From the NCBI RefSeq assembly GCF_029784135.1, contig NC_073744.1:78037935-78101934 (forward strand): a DNA stretch of 64,000 bases, read 5' to 3'. This document shows, in pieces, positions 1 through 10,857 of the stretch. The notes under the pieces are model-generated. The model searched no databases. It was not told where the DNA came from and saw only the letters and a program-made list of their open reading frames with translations. The first letter of the stretch is position 1. Every line of letters begins with the position of its first letter. This DNA comes from Toxorhynchites rutilus septentrionalis. Lineage: Eukaryota > Arthropoda > Insecta > Diptera > Culicidae. The translations under genes were made by a program, and so were the position numbers.

Positions 1-137
1 AACATACAAACATACAAACATACAAACATACAAACATACAAACATACAAACATACAAACATACAAACATACAAACATACAAACATACAAACATACAAACA
101 TACAAACATACAAACATACAAACATACAAACATACAA
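1..137. repeat. 8-bp microsatellite (ACATACAA)n
   Basis: About 17 near-perfect copies of the unit ACATACAA run from the first base to about 137, then break into unique sequence. The array continues beyond the window edge, so its full length is unknown. Confidence 0.97.
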
Positions 138-354
138 GCAGATTACAGGGCAAGCTAAATAAAACCGTTTAAAAAAAAACGGGTGGGTAATGTCGGGGAC
201 ATAACCGGAGTGACGTAGGACTATACAAAGGGGACAGCTTTTGTTAAATATATATTTTAAATATATTGTTTTATTTTCTTCACCTACGTGAATACCTACC
301 TATCTACCTGAAAAACGGATTAGTTTACTGTTTACTCTTTATGAATATATTGAT

Positions 355-370
355 GGTTCTGAAAAGAACC
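355..370 (-). other. Histone 3' stem-loop
   Basis: On the minus strand this reads GGTTCT-TTTC-AGAACC: a perfect 6-bp stem with a TTTC loop, matching the replication-dependent histone mRNA 3' processing hairpin. It lies downstream of the H2A pseudogene at the distance expected for a histone gene. Confidence 0.75.
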
Positions 371-374
371 TTTG

Positions 375-555
375 GTGTTGTGTTTTTGGTATCACTCGAT
401 ATTCCCATCTTGATCGGTTAAACCTTCCTGTTTAGCGATTGCGTTTGCCACTCGCCACAGCTTTCACAGTTGGAAAATTTATTCCCATCCAGCTTGTGAC
501 TTATTGTTCAGTAAATTACATTTAATGCGACGTGCCGGAGAAACACTTTGCCACT
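375..555. repeat. Direct repeat, copy A (partner 11840-12010)
   Basis: About 170 bp, including GCGATTGCGTTTGCC and CACAGCTTTCACAG, recurs at 11840-12010 with scattered substitutions in the same orientation. It covers the decayed 3' part of the H2A unit, so the region near 11.8 kb is a second partial copy of the same unit. Confidence 0.8.
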
Positions 556-828
556 CACTGAAACTAATTACCTTGATGAGCGCCGAACCGAAGCTGCTCT
601 GTTCTTGATGCGGGTTTTCTGATTGTCGTGAGCAGCTTTGCACTCCGACGGCCAAAACTCTATAATCGCTGTTAGGTATACTGGTGCTCCGGCACCAATC
701 CGTTCGGCCTAGTTACCCTTGCGGAGCAATCAGTGAATGCGACCAACAGGAGGCTGGAGACCTGCACGGTTCGAGTGAGACTTTGCCTTTCCCTTAACTT
801 GTCCTCCTTTGTTACGTCCACGATGCTA
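430..828 (-). pseudogene. H2A: Histone H2A pseudogene, copy 1
   Basis: Reading the minus strand from about 828 gives a clear H2A N-terminus: the [18 protein letters not shown] segment, then a PVGRIH-like stretch, an in-frame stop, LLRKGN, another stop, and [12 protein letters not shown]. The start codon is mutated, the frame is broken, and similarity fades below about 590. The histone 3' hairpin follows at 355-370, so the copy came from a replication-dependent gene with its own 3' end rather than from a polyadenylated mRNA. It cannot encode a histone. Where the original C-terminus ended is inferred from spacing only. Confidence 0.8.
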
Positions 829-1566
829 ATGCCGTACAACCACACGGGTTTACGGTTTGAAAGAAAATAAGATATTTTTTTGGGGTCCGCGTGTTTTATA
901 CTCTAGCGGTACACACTCATAGTATAGAGACAAATCGGCAGACTCAGCCAGAGGGGCGAGTCCAACGAGACGAACGAATGAGCGTTAAAAGGGAGCGATG
1001 GCAAAAAAATACATCACGGCGCTTTTGGATCTCGGACTGGAACGTCACCCTCTGGCGCCTTGGAAGGAGTTTGCAGATTTTACCTGTTTTTTCACACCTA
1101 AAAAACTAACTTTTGCTTCTAGCAGCCTTTCTGAAGGCTAAGTTAGTCCTCAATATAGTTTTAGTTTACAGATTTGCTGCAGCAGACGACATCCGTTTAT
1201 TTCGACCGCAGTGAGCGGTGCTTACCGGCGTGCCGGAAAAGCGCGCGCTTTTCGGCGTCACCAACGCCACGCCCCCTTTTTTCTTTTAGGCAGTGTTGGC
1301 AGTTTATTTGTAGCGATTAGTGATTTTAAATATAAAAAATATAATTTAAAAGGAAGACGTGCGCTTACGGACAGTGAAGTGACTGGTGAAAACAATTTCA
1401 AAAGCTTATTCGTGATATTGGTGGTTTTACAAGTGCTCTGGTTAAAAAAGTGTGAATTTCTGGGCACATATCCCTAAGTGTAAAGCCCCCATAAATATTA
1501 TATAGTGTTTTAACCCGAAGAAAACCCCAGTCATCGGCTATACCTAGGGTGTAGCCAGACAACAGC

Positions 1567-2992
1567 ATGGCTTCAAGTAGCTCCGGGCCTCCGGGAGGCC
1601 GAGCTACAAACATGTACGAGGGTAAACCTACCCAACGTACCGCTCCAAGGTGGGCCGACCCGCTAAACGGAAATCTTCAAATCCTGCTACTTCGTGCAAC
1701 AGGAGAGAAAGTAATCCCGACTAATCCGTTCGTAGCAAGTAAGACGATCGCCAACGCTGTAGGCAAAAAATATTACACAGCGCGACCGCAACGAGACGAC
1801 AAGAAGAGGACTCAATATATCCTTACGGCCAAGGATGAGGATATCATCGGTAAGCTCCTACTAATTAATCAACTGATTGACGAAACCCCTATTGAAGTGA
1901 TTTACCACCCAATCCTTAACCAACGCAAATGTGTTGTTACTTGCCGTGATGTCATGGACATCAAGGAATCCGAACTGGTTACAGAGCTTTCCGATCAAGG
2001 TGTGATCGATGTCAAGCGCATCACCAGGAAGGAGAATAATATTGTTGTGCCAACTGCCACTCTCATTTTAACTATTCGTGGAACTGTTGTTCCAGACTTC
2101 ATTAATTTCGGATTTATTCGGGCTGGGACTAGAAATTTCTATCCCAACCCAATGCAATGCTTTAAATGCTACGAATTTGGGCATACAAGCAAACGATGCA
2201 AACGCGATAACCCGCTTTGCAGAAATTGCGGTCAAGAACATCCAGAACAAAAGGATGGAACTAAAACCTGCAACGCTTCAGCATTTTGCGTGAATTGCCA
2301 AGGGGACCATTCCTCTTCGAACAGGAAATGCCCTGTATGGCAATGCGAAAATAATATTACTAAAATCCGAGTCGACTATGGTATCTCCTATAAAGAGGCA
2401 AAGGACAAGTACAATGAACAAATTAATGGACCAACATATGCAAGTGTCTTGCAAGACAGACTCTCCAACTTGCAAAAATCAGTAACCAGCTGCAACTGTA
2501 AATGCAACTGCCTCGGCCGTTTCGGCCTCTTCCAGCCGCGAAAGCACCCCTTCAATTGATACTACACTCGACACTACCATGACAGATTCGACAACTGATA
2601 GTTCAACAGCTGAATCTGAGAGCGAATCAGTCATCTCCATGGATACTTCCGATGTTCCAAACAAAAATAAAAATAAAAGAAAGATTGCGAAAGGCTCATC
2701 TTCAGATTCAGATCAAAAATCCGAAGATGAAACCCTAACTAATAAAGACAAGAAAAGAACAAGAAATGAACAAAAACAGACACCAACAACAAATAACAAT
2801 ACAACCCCAACAGAAAACAACAACAACAACACTCATCAAACAAAAAACAACAATAACAACAACAGCAACGCACATTCAACAAAAAACAACACAAACACAA
2901 CAAACACTCCAAAAACCTCTACACCAAACAAGAACGACACCAACACCCCGAAGAAAGCTTCTCTTCCCAAGGGTAAAAGATCATCGAACTAA
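1567..2992 (+). pseudogene. ORF1 (gag-like zinc-knuckle protein) of I-type element, frameshifted
   Basis: An RNA-binding nucleocapsid-like protein of the retroelement. The first 330 codons (1567-2559) end early. Residues about 197-255 hold three Cys/His knuckles: CFKCYEFGHTSKRC, then CRNCGQEH...C, then CVNCQGDH...C. Near 2488 the sense frame moves by one base and continues as a Ser/Thr-rich, then Asn/Lys-rich tail to the stop at 2990-2992, so the parental ORF1 was about 475 residues. The tail is built of long Asn-Thr runs and ends basic. The chosen ATG follows a short leader and is the first in frame. Assignment to gag rests on the knuckles and on position upstream of the endonuclease. Confidence 0.8.
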
Positions 2993-5900
2993 TCCTCTTT
3001 GGATAGTTCAAGCATACACACAATTAAGACTTAGCAATTAGAGTTAAAAACACCAACACATTCACTCCAATACAGAAATTCGGGATACAATGGAACATCA
3101 GAAGTATCCGACAAAATATTTTAGAACTAAAAATTCTTATTTCGAGCTCTAATCCCACAGTCATAGCCCTTCAAGAAACTATGACACCAAACAATTTCAA
3201 CAAACACTTCATCCCAAAGTACATCACATACTTCAAAGAGGGTCCCAACCCCTCTAAACACGGAGTTGGAATCGCAATCAAGGATGGCACTCCACATGAT
3301 CTTCTGGCAATTACCACCGACCTTCAGGCAGTGGTAGTACGCATTAAACACCCCTTTCCAATCACTGTCGTCAGCATCTACATCACTAATAATTCTAATC
3401 CGGCCACTCTACGAGGCCAACTGGACCATCTGTTCTCCCAACTACCCGCCCCAATCATACTTATGGGTGATTTCAACGCTCACTCATACGCCTGGGGAGG
3501 CGCATACCTCGATCAAAAAGGATCTATAATCGAAGATTTTATCTCCGACCATTCCCTACTCCTTCTAAACAACGGCCAACACACCAGAATTCATCATACT
3601 GGTACTACTTCGGCCATCGATCTTACTATGGTATCACACAAACTCTCTTCAAAACTTTCTTGGAACATTCACGATGATACCTGCGGCAGCGATCATTTTC
3701 CAATTCTCATCTCCTTCGGCTTCTCCAGAGTTTCCAACAAGGCCAAGATGGAAATTTGAATATGCTGACTGGGCTGGCTATCAATTTGATATTGAAAACC
3801 GCCTTTCCGCTAAACAAGACTGGACAGCCGAGGAATTCTCCAAAGTTGTCCTTGAGGTTGCAATGTTGCACATCCCTAGAACCAGTGGCATCCCTGGCAG
3901 GAAATGCGTCCCATGGTGGTCGCCTGAGGTGAAGGCAGCGATCAAAGGTCGACGTAAGGCCTTGCGCAAACTAAGAAAGGCCCATCCGGATAACCCCCAT
4001 AAGCCCACTCTGCTCACAGAGTTCCAAAGGGCTCGCAACGAAGCTCGAACTGCCATTAATTCAGCCAAACATAATAGTTGGGCTAAATTCGTCAGCGAAA
4101 TTAACCCTAACACGTCGACAAAGGAGTTATGGAGTAAGATTGGTAGGCTTCATGGCAAGAAAAGAAGCAAAGAGTATAATCTTCTTATTAACGGTCAATA
4201 CACCAATGACCGGAAAATCATCGCCGAGGCGTTCGGAGATATCTTTGCATCTGCCTCCTCCAATCAAAATTACGACCAAACCTTTCAAACCCACAAAACG
4301 GAATGCGAAAAAATTCCTATCGATTTTCATACCGATGTGGAATTTGACTTCAACAAAAACCTCTCCCTCAAAGAGCTCGATTGGGTACTGAACAAAGTCA
4401 AACAAGGATCCACCGGACCCGATGACATCAGCTACCCGATGCTAAAGAAACTACCCCATCTCGGGAAAAAAGCACTTCTGAAGCTCCTCAACAAAGTCTG
4501 GGACAGTGGAACCCTCCCCAGTTGCTGGAAAGAGGGTTTAATGATCTGTATCCCGAAACCAGACATGAACAATCATCTTCTCGACAATTTCCGCCCCATC
4601 ACTCTTCTAAGTTGTGTTGGGAAAGTCATGGAAAAAATAATAAATCGACGCTTAACGACCTTTCTCGAGTCAAATAAGCTGATTGATTCCAGACAATTCG
4701 CATTCCGCCCGGGAAAAGGTACAGAAGATTGCCTCGTAGCAATCGAAAAAATCCTAGACGACGCAACTGAAAAATTACAGAACATAGATATCGTTTCACT
4801 TGACCTATCCAAGGCCTTCGATCGGGCATGGAGATACCCAGTGCTGAAAAGCCTTTTCAACTGGGGGATTCGTGGGAGGTTAGGCCTCTTCATAAAAAGT
4901 TTCCTTGAAAACCGGTCTTTCAAAACCATCATCAACAACCATAGGTCTTCTTTAAAAATCCCTGAAAACGGTTTCCCCCAAGGCTCAGCACTTTCACCTA
5001 CCTTTTCAACATTGCTATGCAATCCATCTTCGAACTAATTCCCGATCACATAAAGATCATAGTCTATGCAGATGACATAACTCTTATCTCTACGAGCTGC
5101 TTCGGCTTAAATCAGAGAAAGAGGCTTCAAAAAACCTTAGACTCCATCCAAAACTGGGCTCTAAAAACAGGTTTTAAAATTTCCCCGGAGAAATCCAAGC
5201 ACATGTACATTGGAAAACATCTCAGTAGGAGAACCCATCTTCAACTTCACAAAATCCCGATCCCCACAACGAGGACATTGAAAATACTAGGAGTTACTTT
5301 TGATAAGAAACTCAACTTCTTACCACATTCCCAAAAGACCAAAATAGCCACCAGAATGAAGCTGAACATCATCAAGGCTATTGCAGGCAACCTAGCCTCT
5401 GGTCACAGAAAAACACTGCTGAATATTGTAAACGTTTGGTTGGTCCCAAAAATCCTATACGGAATAGGCACCTTCAGCCGCGGAGAGGACGGTGTGTTAA
5501 ACACCATTCAACCAGTTTACAATAAAGCAGTCAGGATTGCAATCGGAGCTTTTCCCACTAGCCCCACTCTTGCCGTAATGGCTGAAAGTGGTCAACTTCC
5601 CCTCAAACACCTGGCGACAAAAGCCATCACAAATAAAGCCATCCGTCACTTGTCACTTCCCGACAGTGACCACAATGTCCCACTAATACGCAGGGCCAAA
5701 ACATTATTCAACAACCTCACAAACAAAGACCTCCCCAATATTTGTGAACGGCCATCTGCTACGGGAAGAAATTGGAACGTCAAACCGCCGAACATTAACC
5801 TTGGTCTTCTTAAGGCTGTCCGAGCGGGAGACCCTTCTCCAAAAATCAAAGCTTGCTTCAATAACCTCATTGCATCCAATTTTCAAATTAATCACCAGGT

Positions 5901-6522
5901 ATATACAGATGGTTCAGTCAATGCCGATGGAGTTGGATGTGGAATTTTTGAGAGTAGATACATAGGTAGCTTTTCTCTTCCACCGCAATGCTCCATCTTC
6001 AGTGCGGAAGCTTTCGCTCTTTTAATAGCTACCCAAGAATGCACCCAAGATTTCCTTCCTACCACAATATTTTCCGACTCAGCTAGCTGTCTCCATGACC
6101 TTCTAAGTGGAAACAGCAAACACCCATGGATAATACAAACAGAAGAGGCTGCTTCAGATAAAAACATCTCCTTCTGCTGGGTTCCTGGTCACTCAGGAAT
6201 CCGCGGAAACACAGCCGCCAACATACTGGCCGGCAAGGGTAGCAAAATGGAACCCCCAGACATGCCCTGTCCTCCATCTGACATTGTCCGCTGGGTAAAA
6301 CAGCAAGTCCGTGAAAGTTGGGACATAGACCGGATAAACAGCCGTCCCACTCATCTTCATCAAATCAAAAATTCCACTCTCCCTTGGGAGGACCGTCTCA
6401 ATAGTAGGGAAAGGCAAGTCCTTACCCGTCTTCGAATTGGGCGCACTAACTTCACCCACTCACACTTGTTCTACAGAGCCGAAAAACCCCAATGTGCTTG
6501 CAAAGTAGCACCCGTTTCCGTT

Positions 6523-6536
6523 AGCCATCTTCTATT
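6523..6536. repeat. Target-site duplication, left copy
   Basis: AGCCATCTTCTATT here is repeated exactly at 10852-10865, on the other side of the R1-type element. Such a 14-bp duplication is the footprint of target-primed reverse transcription. Confidence 0.92.
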
Positions 6537-6561
6537 TTTTTTTTTTTTTTTTTTTTTTTTT
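6535..6561 (-). other. Poly(A) tail of the R1-type element
   Basis: A run of 27 T's on the + strand is the poly(A) tail of the minus-strand insertion. Its first two T's are shared with the target duplication. Confidence 0.9.
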
Positions 6562-6833
6562 ATAGAGGTGAGGAACGCTCTTCCAGCCTTATCTGGGAAG
6601 GGATAACCCAGACGTCGAGTGGGGATCGCACCCACAAAAACCAAGCCCTCTACTCGTAGCCTCATTCCCCCCGGGACCACATCTAGGCGACTACTTCAGG
6701 GGGCGGCTGTGCTCATGCACTTCACGAGTTTTCAACGCTAACTAGCGTTGATCCTTCCCTTTTTCTCTATACATCTCATTTACGTTTCCGTTGTACTCCG
6801 CCACGCACATCCGCAGCACAGGCTTCCTTTTAC

Positions 6834-7066
6834 CCGTCGAGACGTGTACCGATTAGGAATTGCCCTCCAACTTGACGCGCAACCCGTCACAGTCACCCTC
6901 GCGGGGTTTCTCACCTGTCGAGACGTGAACCGATTAGGAAGCGCCCTCCATCTTGACGCGCGCCCCGTCACAGCCACCCTCGCAGGATTTCTCTTCCCAA
7001 CGGAGCGCCGATTAGGCAGTGCCCTCCAACATAACGCGCACTCCGTCACAGCAACTCTCGTGGGGG
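6834..7066 (-). repeat. 3'UTR tandem block 1 (three ~81-bp subunits)
   Basis: Three subunits starting near 6835, 6916 and 6998 share CGATTAGG, GCCCTCCA and CGTCACAG. The whole 233-bp block recurs at 7196-7428. Both lie in the 3'UTR of the R1-type element. Confidence 0.9.
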
Positions 7067-7195
7067 TACCCACCGATTTGATGATGCTCTCCTAGGCTCT
7101 CGCTCCGCCGAAACGACCCTCGCAATGTTCCTCTCTCAATCCACCAACAGGCATTGCCAGCATTTTCTTGACCCTGCTCTCCAGATTCCGCTTAT

Positions 7196-7428
7196 CCGTC
7201 GAGACGTGTACCGATTAGGAATTGCCCTCCAGCTTGACACGCAACCCGTCACAGTCACCCTCGCGGGGTTTCTCACCTGTCGAGACGTGAACCGATTAGG
7301 AAGCGCCCTCCAACTTGACGCGCGCCCCGTCACAGCCACCCTCGCAGGATTTCTCTTCCCAACGGAGCGCCGATTAGGCAGTGCCCTCCAACATAACGCG
7401 CACTCTGTCACAACGACTCTCGTGGGGT
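7196..7428 (-). repeat. 3'UTR tandem block 2 (three ~81-bp subunits)
   Basis: Near-identical to 6834-7066, offset by 362 bp with the same three subunits in the same order. This is a two-level repeat: 81-bp units within 233-bp blocks. Confidence 0.9.
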
Positions 7429-7501
7429 ACTACACTTTGCAACAGCCCTCGCATTTGTTCCTCTTCTATGGTCAGGGGTTATTACTACGCTGGTCGGCCC
7501 T

Positions 7502-10369
7502 TCACTTCCGCTGTAGCTCGGACATGATGTGTATGATTACACTGTTCACAGCGTTCCAGGTGCCCTCGTCGCGACACATTTTCTCTACTATGTTCCCGGC
7601 ATGAAGGGCAGGCAGCCCCTCGCGTCTTGCGGTGAACCTGGGACACACAAATACCACGTGTTCTGGTGTTTCCTCCACATCTTCACACTCCGGACAGAGT
7701 GGCGACGTTGCGTGCCCGAACCGGTGCAAATATTGCCTGAAGCAGCCATGTCCAGACAGGAACTGTGTCAGATGAAAATTCACCTCCCCGTGCTTCCTGT
7801 TCAGCCAGGTCGATAGTACCGGTATGAGCCCATACGTCCACCTGCCTTTCTCCGCCGTGTCCCATTCCTGCTGCCACTTCAAGAGTGATTCTACTCTCGC
7901 TGTTTTCCGAATACCCCTGATTTCCTTTCGTCTGTAGCACTCTCTGTCTTCCGCCAGAGTGATGCCAATAGGGATCATGCCGGCGATAACGCAGACTGCC
8001 TCCAACGAGATCGTCCTATACGCGCTCGCAACTCTCATCGCCATGAGCCGAAACGTACGGTCCAGTTTTCTACGATTCCGGTGGGTTTCGAGAGCCGCCG
8101 ACCAGGCTGGTGCTCCGTACCGCAGTATGGACGAGGATACAGCAGCCAGGAGACGCCTTTTGCTACTGCAAGGTCCTGCGTTATTCGGCATTATTCTCGC
8201 TATCGCGCTAATGGACTTCTCTGCTTTCTCGCAGACGTAGTCGACGTGGTTGTTGAAATTCAGCCGGTCGTCGATCATAACTCCCAAGTATTTCAACCTA
8301 CGCTTAGAAGTTATCACGTGTTCCCCGACTGTGATTTCCGCTCGCTGCACGGCTTTGCAGTTACTCACCAACAATACTTCCGTTTTATTATGAGCAATCT
8401 GCAGTTTCGCTGCTTGCATCCAGTTCTCTACTGAGACGATGGACTCGATTGCAAGCATCTTCACCTCTTCGAGTGTCTCGCCTGCCACTGTGAGAGCGAT
8501 ATCATCCGCGAAGCCCACGATCTCCACGCCTTTGGGAAGCTTCAGATTCAGTACTCCGTTATACATTACGTTCCAGAGCGTTGGGCCCAGGATAGAGCCT
8601 TGTGGTACTCCGGCCGTTATATTCAACGTTGTCTGCCCCGTGCTCGTCTCGTAGACTAGGACGCGGTTCTGGAAGTAGCTTCCTAGAATTCTGCACAGGT
8701 ACCCAGGAACCTTCATACGGTGTAGGGACTCGGCGATGGCTTCCCAGCTAGCGCTGTTGAAAGCATTCCTCACGTCGATCGTTACTATAGCACAATGTCG
8801 GTCGCCCCTCCGCTTTTGCTGTGACGCCTTCTCTGCCTTTTCAACCACTGTCCGGATAGCATCAACGGTGGACCTACCTTTCCGGAATCCAAACTGCATC
8901 TTTGACAGACCATGGTCACTCTCCGTACATTTCGTCAGTCTGTTGAGGATAATCCTTTCCAAGAGTTTCCCAAGAGTATCCAGCAGGCATATAGGCCTAT
9001 AGGATGTTGGTACCCCCGGGGGCTTTCCTGGTTTTGGCAGCAACACTAACTTTTGAAACTTCCATTTCTTAGGAAAGTGACCATCATCCAAGCATTTCTG
9101 TAGCACTATCCTGAAAATGTCCGGGAACGCCTGAATCGCCGTTTTCAAGGCCGCGTTGGGGATTCCGTCGGGGCCGGGCGCTTTGTTTACCTGCAGTCTC
9201 TTCGCCACTGCTACCAGTTCTTCACTGGAAACTTGAGAACGTTCGGTAGCTATTTCGGCGTACGGTGTCGGTGGCCATATCGTAGGATCATGCATCGGAA
9301 ATAAACCCTCCACAATGACCTTCAGCTTCTCGGGACACGATTCGACGGGCGTCACAGGTCCTCTGATCTTCGCCATCACGACTCGATACGCGTTGCCCCA
9401 TGGGTTGGCATCTGCATCTCGGCACAGCTCCTTGAAACAGTTCGCTTTGCTCAGTGTAATTCCCCGTTTCAAGGCGGCTCTAGCTGCTCGGTACACCGTA
9501 TTTCGTTCCTCTCTATCAGCGCTATTTCGTGCTCTCTGAACGCGTCTTCTGGCTTGAAGACAGCTAGCGCGAAGGTTGCGAAGAGAGTCGTTCCACCAGT
9601 AAGCTGGGCGTCTTCCATTTTTTGGTACAACTTTCCTCGGCATGGTAGTGTCGCATGCTCTCACCAGTAGATCTGTCAACTTTTCTGCGTTCCAATCTGA
9701 AGCTCCGCCAGCTAGACGAAGTGCTTCGACGAAAAGGTCATTGTCGAAAGCATTCGTCTTCCACTTCCGCTCACCGCTTGTTGTCCTCCGAACTAGCACG
9801 TGGTTTCGTTGACCGATTCTGTACCGGATCGCCTGGTGATCACTGTGCGTATACGACTCGCACACTTTCCACTCCGTACTCGCCAACAGCGACGGACTGC
9901 AAAAAGTAACGTCGATGATGGATTCGCGCCCATCTTTCCGGAAAGTGCTAGTGGTACCTTCGTTTAGTAACGTTACTTCCAGCTTTGCTAGAGCTTCCAG
10001 TAGACTGTACCCTCTGATGTTGGTGCATCTACTTCCCCACTCCACCGCCCACGCGTTGAAGTCGCCTCCAATGACGATCGGTGTTCTACCGATTAGTTCC
10101 TCGGTCATTGCGTCTAGCATCTGGTGGAATTGCTCAGTTGTCCATCTCGGGGGTGCGTAGCAACTACACATGAAGATTCCATTAATTTTGGCGATTACGA
10201 AACCTTCATGTGAACCTCCAACCACTTCCTGGATAGGATATCTGCCCATCACCTGTATTGCAGCAATCCCTAAGCTATCCGTCGCCCAGCTGCCATTATC
10301 ACGGGGTACTCGGTACGGCTCCGCTATGATTGCAACGTCGCATTTTGTCTCTGTTGTCGACTGCCACAA
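7502..10369 (-). CDS. ORF2 of R1-clade element: endonuclease-reverse transcriptase
   Basis: A 955-codon open frame without internal stops. The N-terminal AP endonuclease has IIAEPYR, IGGDFNAW and THSDHQAI. The reverse transcriptase has LLPKPGKPPGVPTSYRPI, a GVPQGSILGP motif and the catalytic FADDIA. Near the C-terminus comes CPECEDVEETPEHVVFVC, a CCHC-type finger typical of R1-clade ORF2; there is no RNase H. The frame stays open further right to about 10425 and overlaps the end of ORF1, so the true start is upstream of 10369 and has no clear ATG. The length matches a complete R1-type ORF2, so it may still encode active enzyme. Confidence 0.9.
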   Translation of the reverse strand: MWQSTTETKCDVAIIAEPYRVPRDNGSWATDSLGIAAIQVMGRYPIQEVVGGSHEGFVIAKINGIFMCSCYAPPRWTTEQFHQMLDAMTEELIGRTPIVIGGDFNAWAVEWGSRCTNIRGYSLLEALAKLEVTLLNEGTTSTFRKDGRESIIDVTFCSPSLLASTEWKVCESYTHSDHQAIRYRIGQRNHVLVRRTTSGERKWKTNAFDNDLFVEALRLAGGASDWNAEKLTDLLVRACDTTMPRKVVPKNGRRPAYWWNDSLRNLRASCLQARRRVQRARNSADREERNTVYRAARAALKRGITLSKANCFKELCRDADANPWGNAYRVVMAKIRGPVTPVESCPEKLKVIVEGLFPMHDPTIWPPTPYAEIATERSQVSSEELVAVAKRLQVNKAPGPDGIPNAALKTAIQAFPDIFRIVLQKCLDDGHFPKKWKFQKLVLLPKPGKPPGVPTSYRPICLLDTLGKLLERIILNRLTKCTESDHGLSKMQFGFRKGRSTVDAIRTVVEKAEKASQQKRRGDRHCAIVTIDVRNAFNSASWEAIAESLHRMKVPGYLCRILGSYFQNRVLVYETSTGQTTLNITAGVPQGSILGPTLWNVMYNGVLNLKLPKGVEIVGFADDIALTVAGETLEEVKMLAIESIVSVENWMQAAKLQIAHNKTEVLLVSNCKAVQRAEITVGEHVITSKRRLKYLGVMIDDRLNFNNHVDYVCEKAEKSISAIARIMPNNAGPCSSKRRLLAAVSSSILRYGAPAWSAALETHRNRRKLDRTFRLMAMRVASAYRTISLEAVCVIAGMIPIGITLAEDRECYRRKEIRGIRKTARVESLLKWQQEWDTAEKGRWTYGLIPVLSTWLNRKHGEVNFHLTQFLSGHGCFRQYLHRFGHATSPLCPECEDVEETPEHVVFVCPRFTARREGLPALHAGNIVEKMCRDEGTWNAVNSVIIHIMSELQRK

Positions 10370-10419
10370 CAGTTGCTGAGCTGTGTTGCAATGGTTCAGA
10401 TTGATCTGAATTATCTCCG

Positions 10420-10857
10420 TTACTGCGATTCTGCTAACGCCTTCTTATACGAGGGACACTTGAAGCTTCCTGTCGCATGGTCGCTGCCGTTCTCTGGTTT
10501 GCAGAGCAAGCATTTCGGTTGCTTCGTGCAGTCTCTCGCAACATGCCCTTTCTCACCGCATCTCCTGCACAGTTCAGACCTGTCGGGGCCTGTGCAGCTT
10601 CTTGCCTGATGTCCAAAGCCCATGCACTGGAAGCATCTCTCCATCCGCTTGGCCACCCGGGGCACCATCTTCAGCGAGCAAACCGACCAGCCAACTTTTA
10701 TTTTGGTCGTTTCTACCATCTTATTGGCTGCGACTGTTGAGAGCCGTATCGACGCCGTCTGCGTGCCACCATACGCCTTCCTCATACGGATCGTCATTGG
10801 TGTATTGTCCAGCTTACACTGTTCTATTAACTCGCGCCTTAACTCCTCGTCAGCCAT
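10420..10857 (-). CDS. ORF1 of R1-clade element, C-terminal part only
   Basis: Only the last 145 codons of the gag-like protein remain. They hold three adjacent zinc knuckles: CFQCMGFGHQARSC, CRRCGEKGHVARDC and CLLCKPENGSDH...C. The 5' part was lost by truncation at 10851/10852. The apparent ATG at 10857-10855 lies in the duplicated target sequence, not in the element. The frame ends at a TAA that overlaps the ORF2 frame, the usual R1 arrangement. Confidence 0.88.
   Translation of the reverse strand: MADEELRRELIEQCKLDNTPMTIRMRKAYGGTQTASIRLSTVAANKMVETTKIKVGWSVCSLKMVPRVAKRMERCFQCMGFGHQARSCTGPDRSELCRRCGEKGHVARDCTKQPKCLLCKPENGSDHATGSFKCPSYKKALAESQ

Larger units (their letters stand above)
158..1000. 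mobile_element. Histone-bearing repeat unit, copy 1 (left part)
   Basis: An A-rich stretch is followed by GTGGGTAATGTC and then GTGACGTAGGACT at about 208-222. The same arrangement starts the unit at 19262 and, inverted, ends the unit near 36010, so it looks like a conserved repeat end. Inside is a decayed histone H2A gene with its 3' stem-loop. The right limit is unclear because an I-type retroelement begins by about 1170. I could not assign the family to a known transposon class; no transposase is visible. Confidence 0.5.
6537..10851 (-). mobile_element. R1-clade non-LTR retrotransposon, 5'-truncated
   Basis: A - strand insertion bounded by the exact 14-bp duplication at 6523-6536 and 10852-10865. 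From its 5' side (right) it holds the zinc-knuckle end of ORF1, a full-looking ORF2, a 0.9-kb 3'UTR with tandem repeats, and a poly(A) tail seen as T's at 6535-6561. ORF1 is cut at the junction, so the copy is 5'-truncated. The long open ORF2 and exact duplication suggest a recent event. R1 membership is inferred from the EN-RT-CCHC layout without RNase H. Confidence 0.9.

Noticed and set aside
6562..6720. Separate SINE in minus orientation next to the T run, because of a B-box-like GGGTGCGATCC
   Set aside because: The T run and this sequence sit inside the 14-bp target duplication of the R1-type element, so it is the element's own 3'UTR end. A SINE-like module within it cannot be excluded but has no separate footprint.
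6780..7411. Minus and plus open frames with repeated peptides (RVAVT..A..WRALPNR) over 6780-7073 and 7136-7411
   Set aside because: They follow the 81-bp tandem DNA repeats of the R1 3'UTR; the unit length happens to keep a frame open. No start context or conservation.
6834..7428. CRISPR-like array
   Set aside because: The units are contiguous with no unique spacers, in a eukaryotic retroelement 3'UTR.
7529..10609. Plus-strand ORFs opposite the R1-type ORF2 and ORF1
   Set aside because: Shadows of the GC-richer coding strand.
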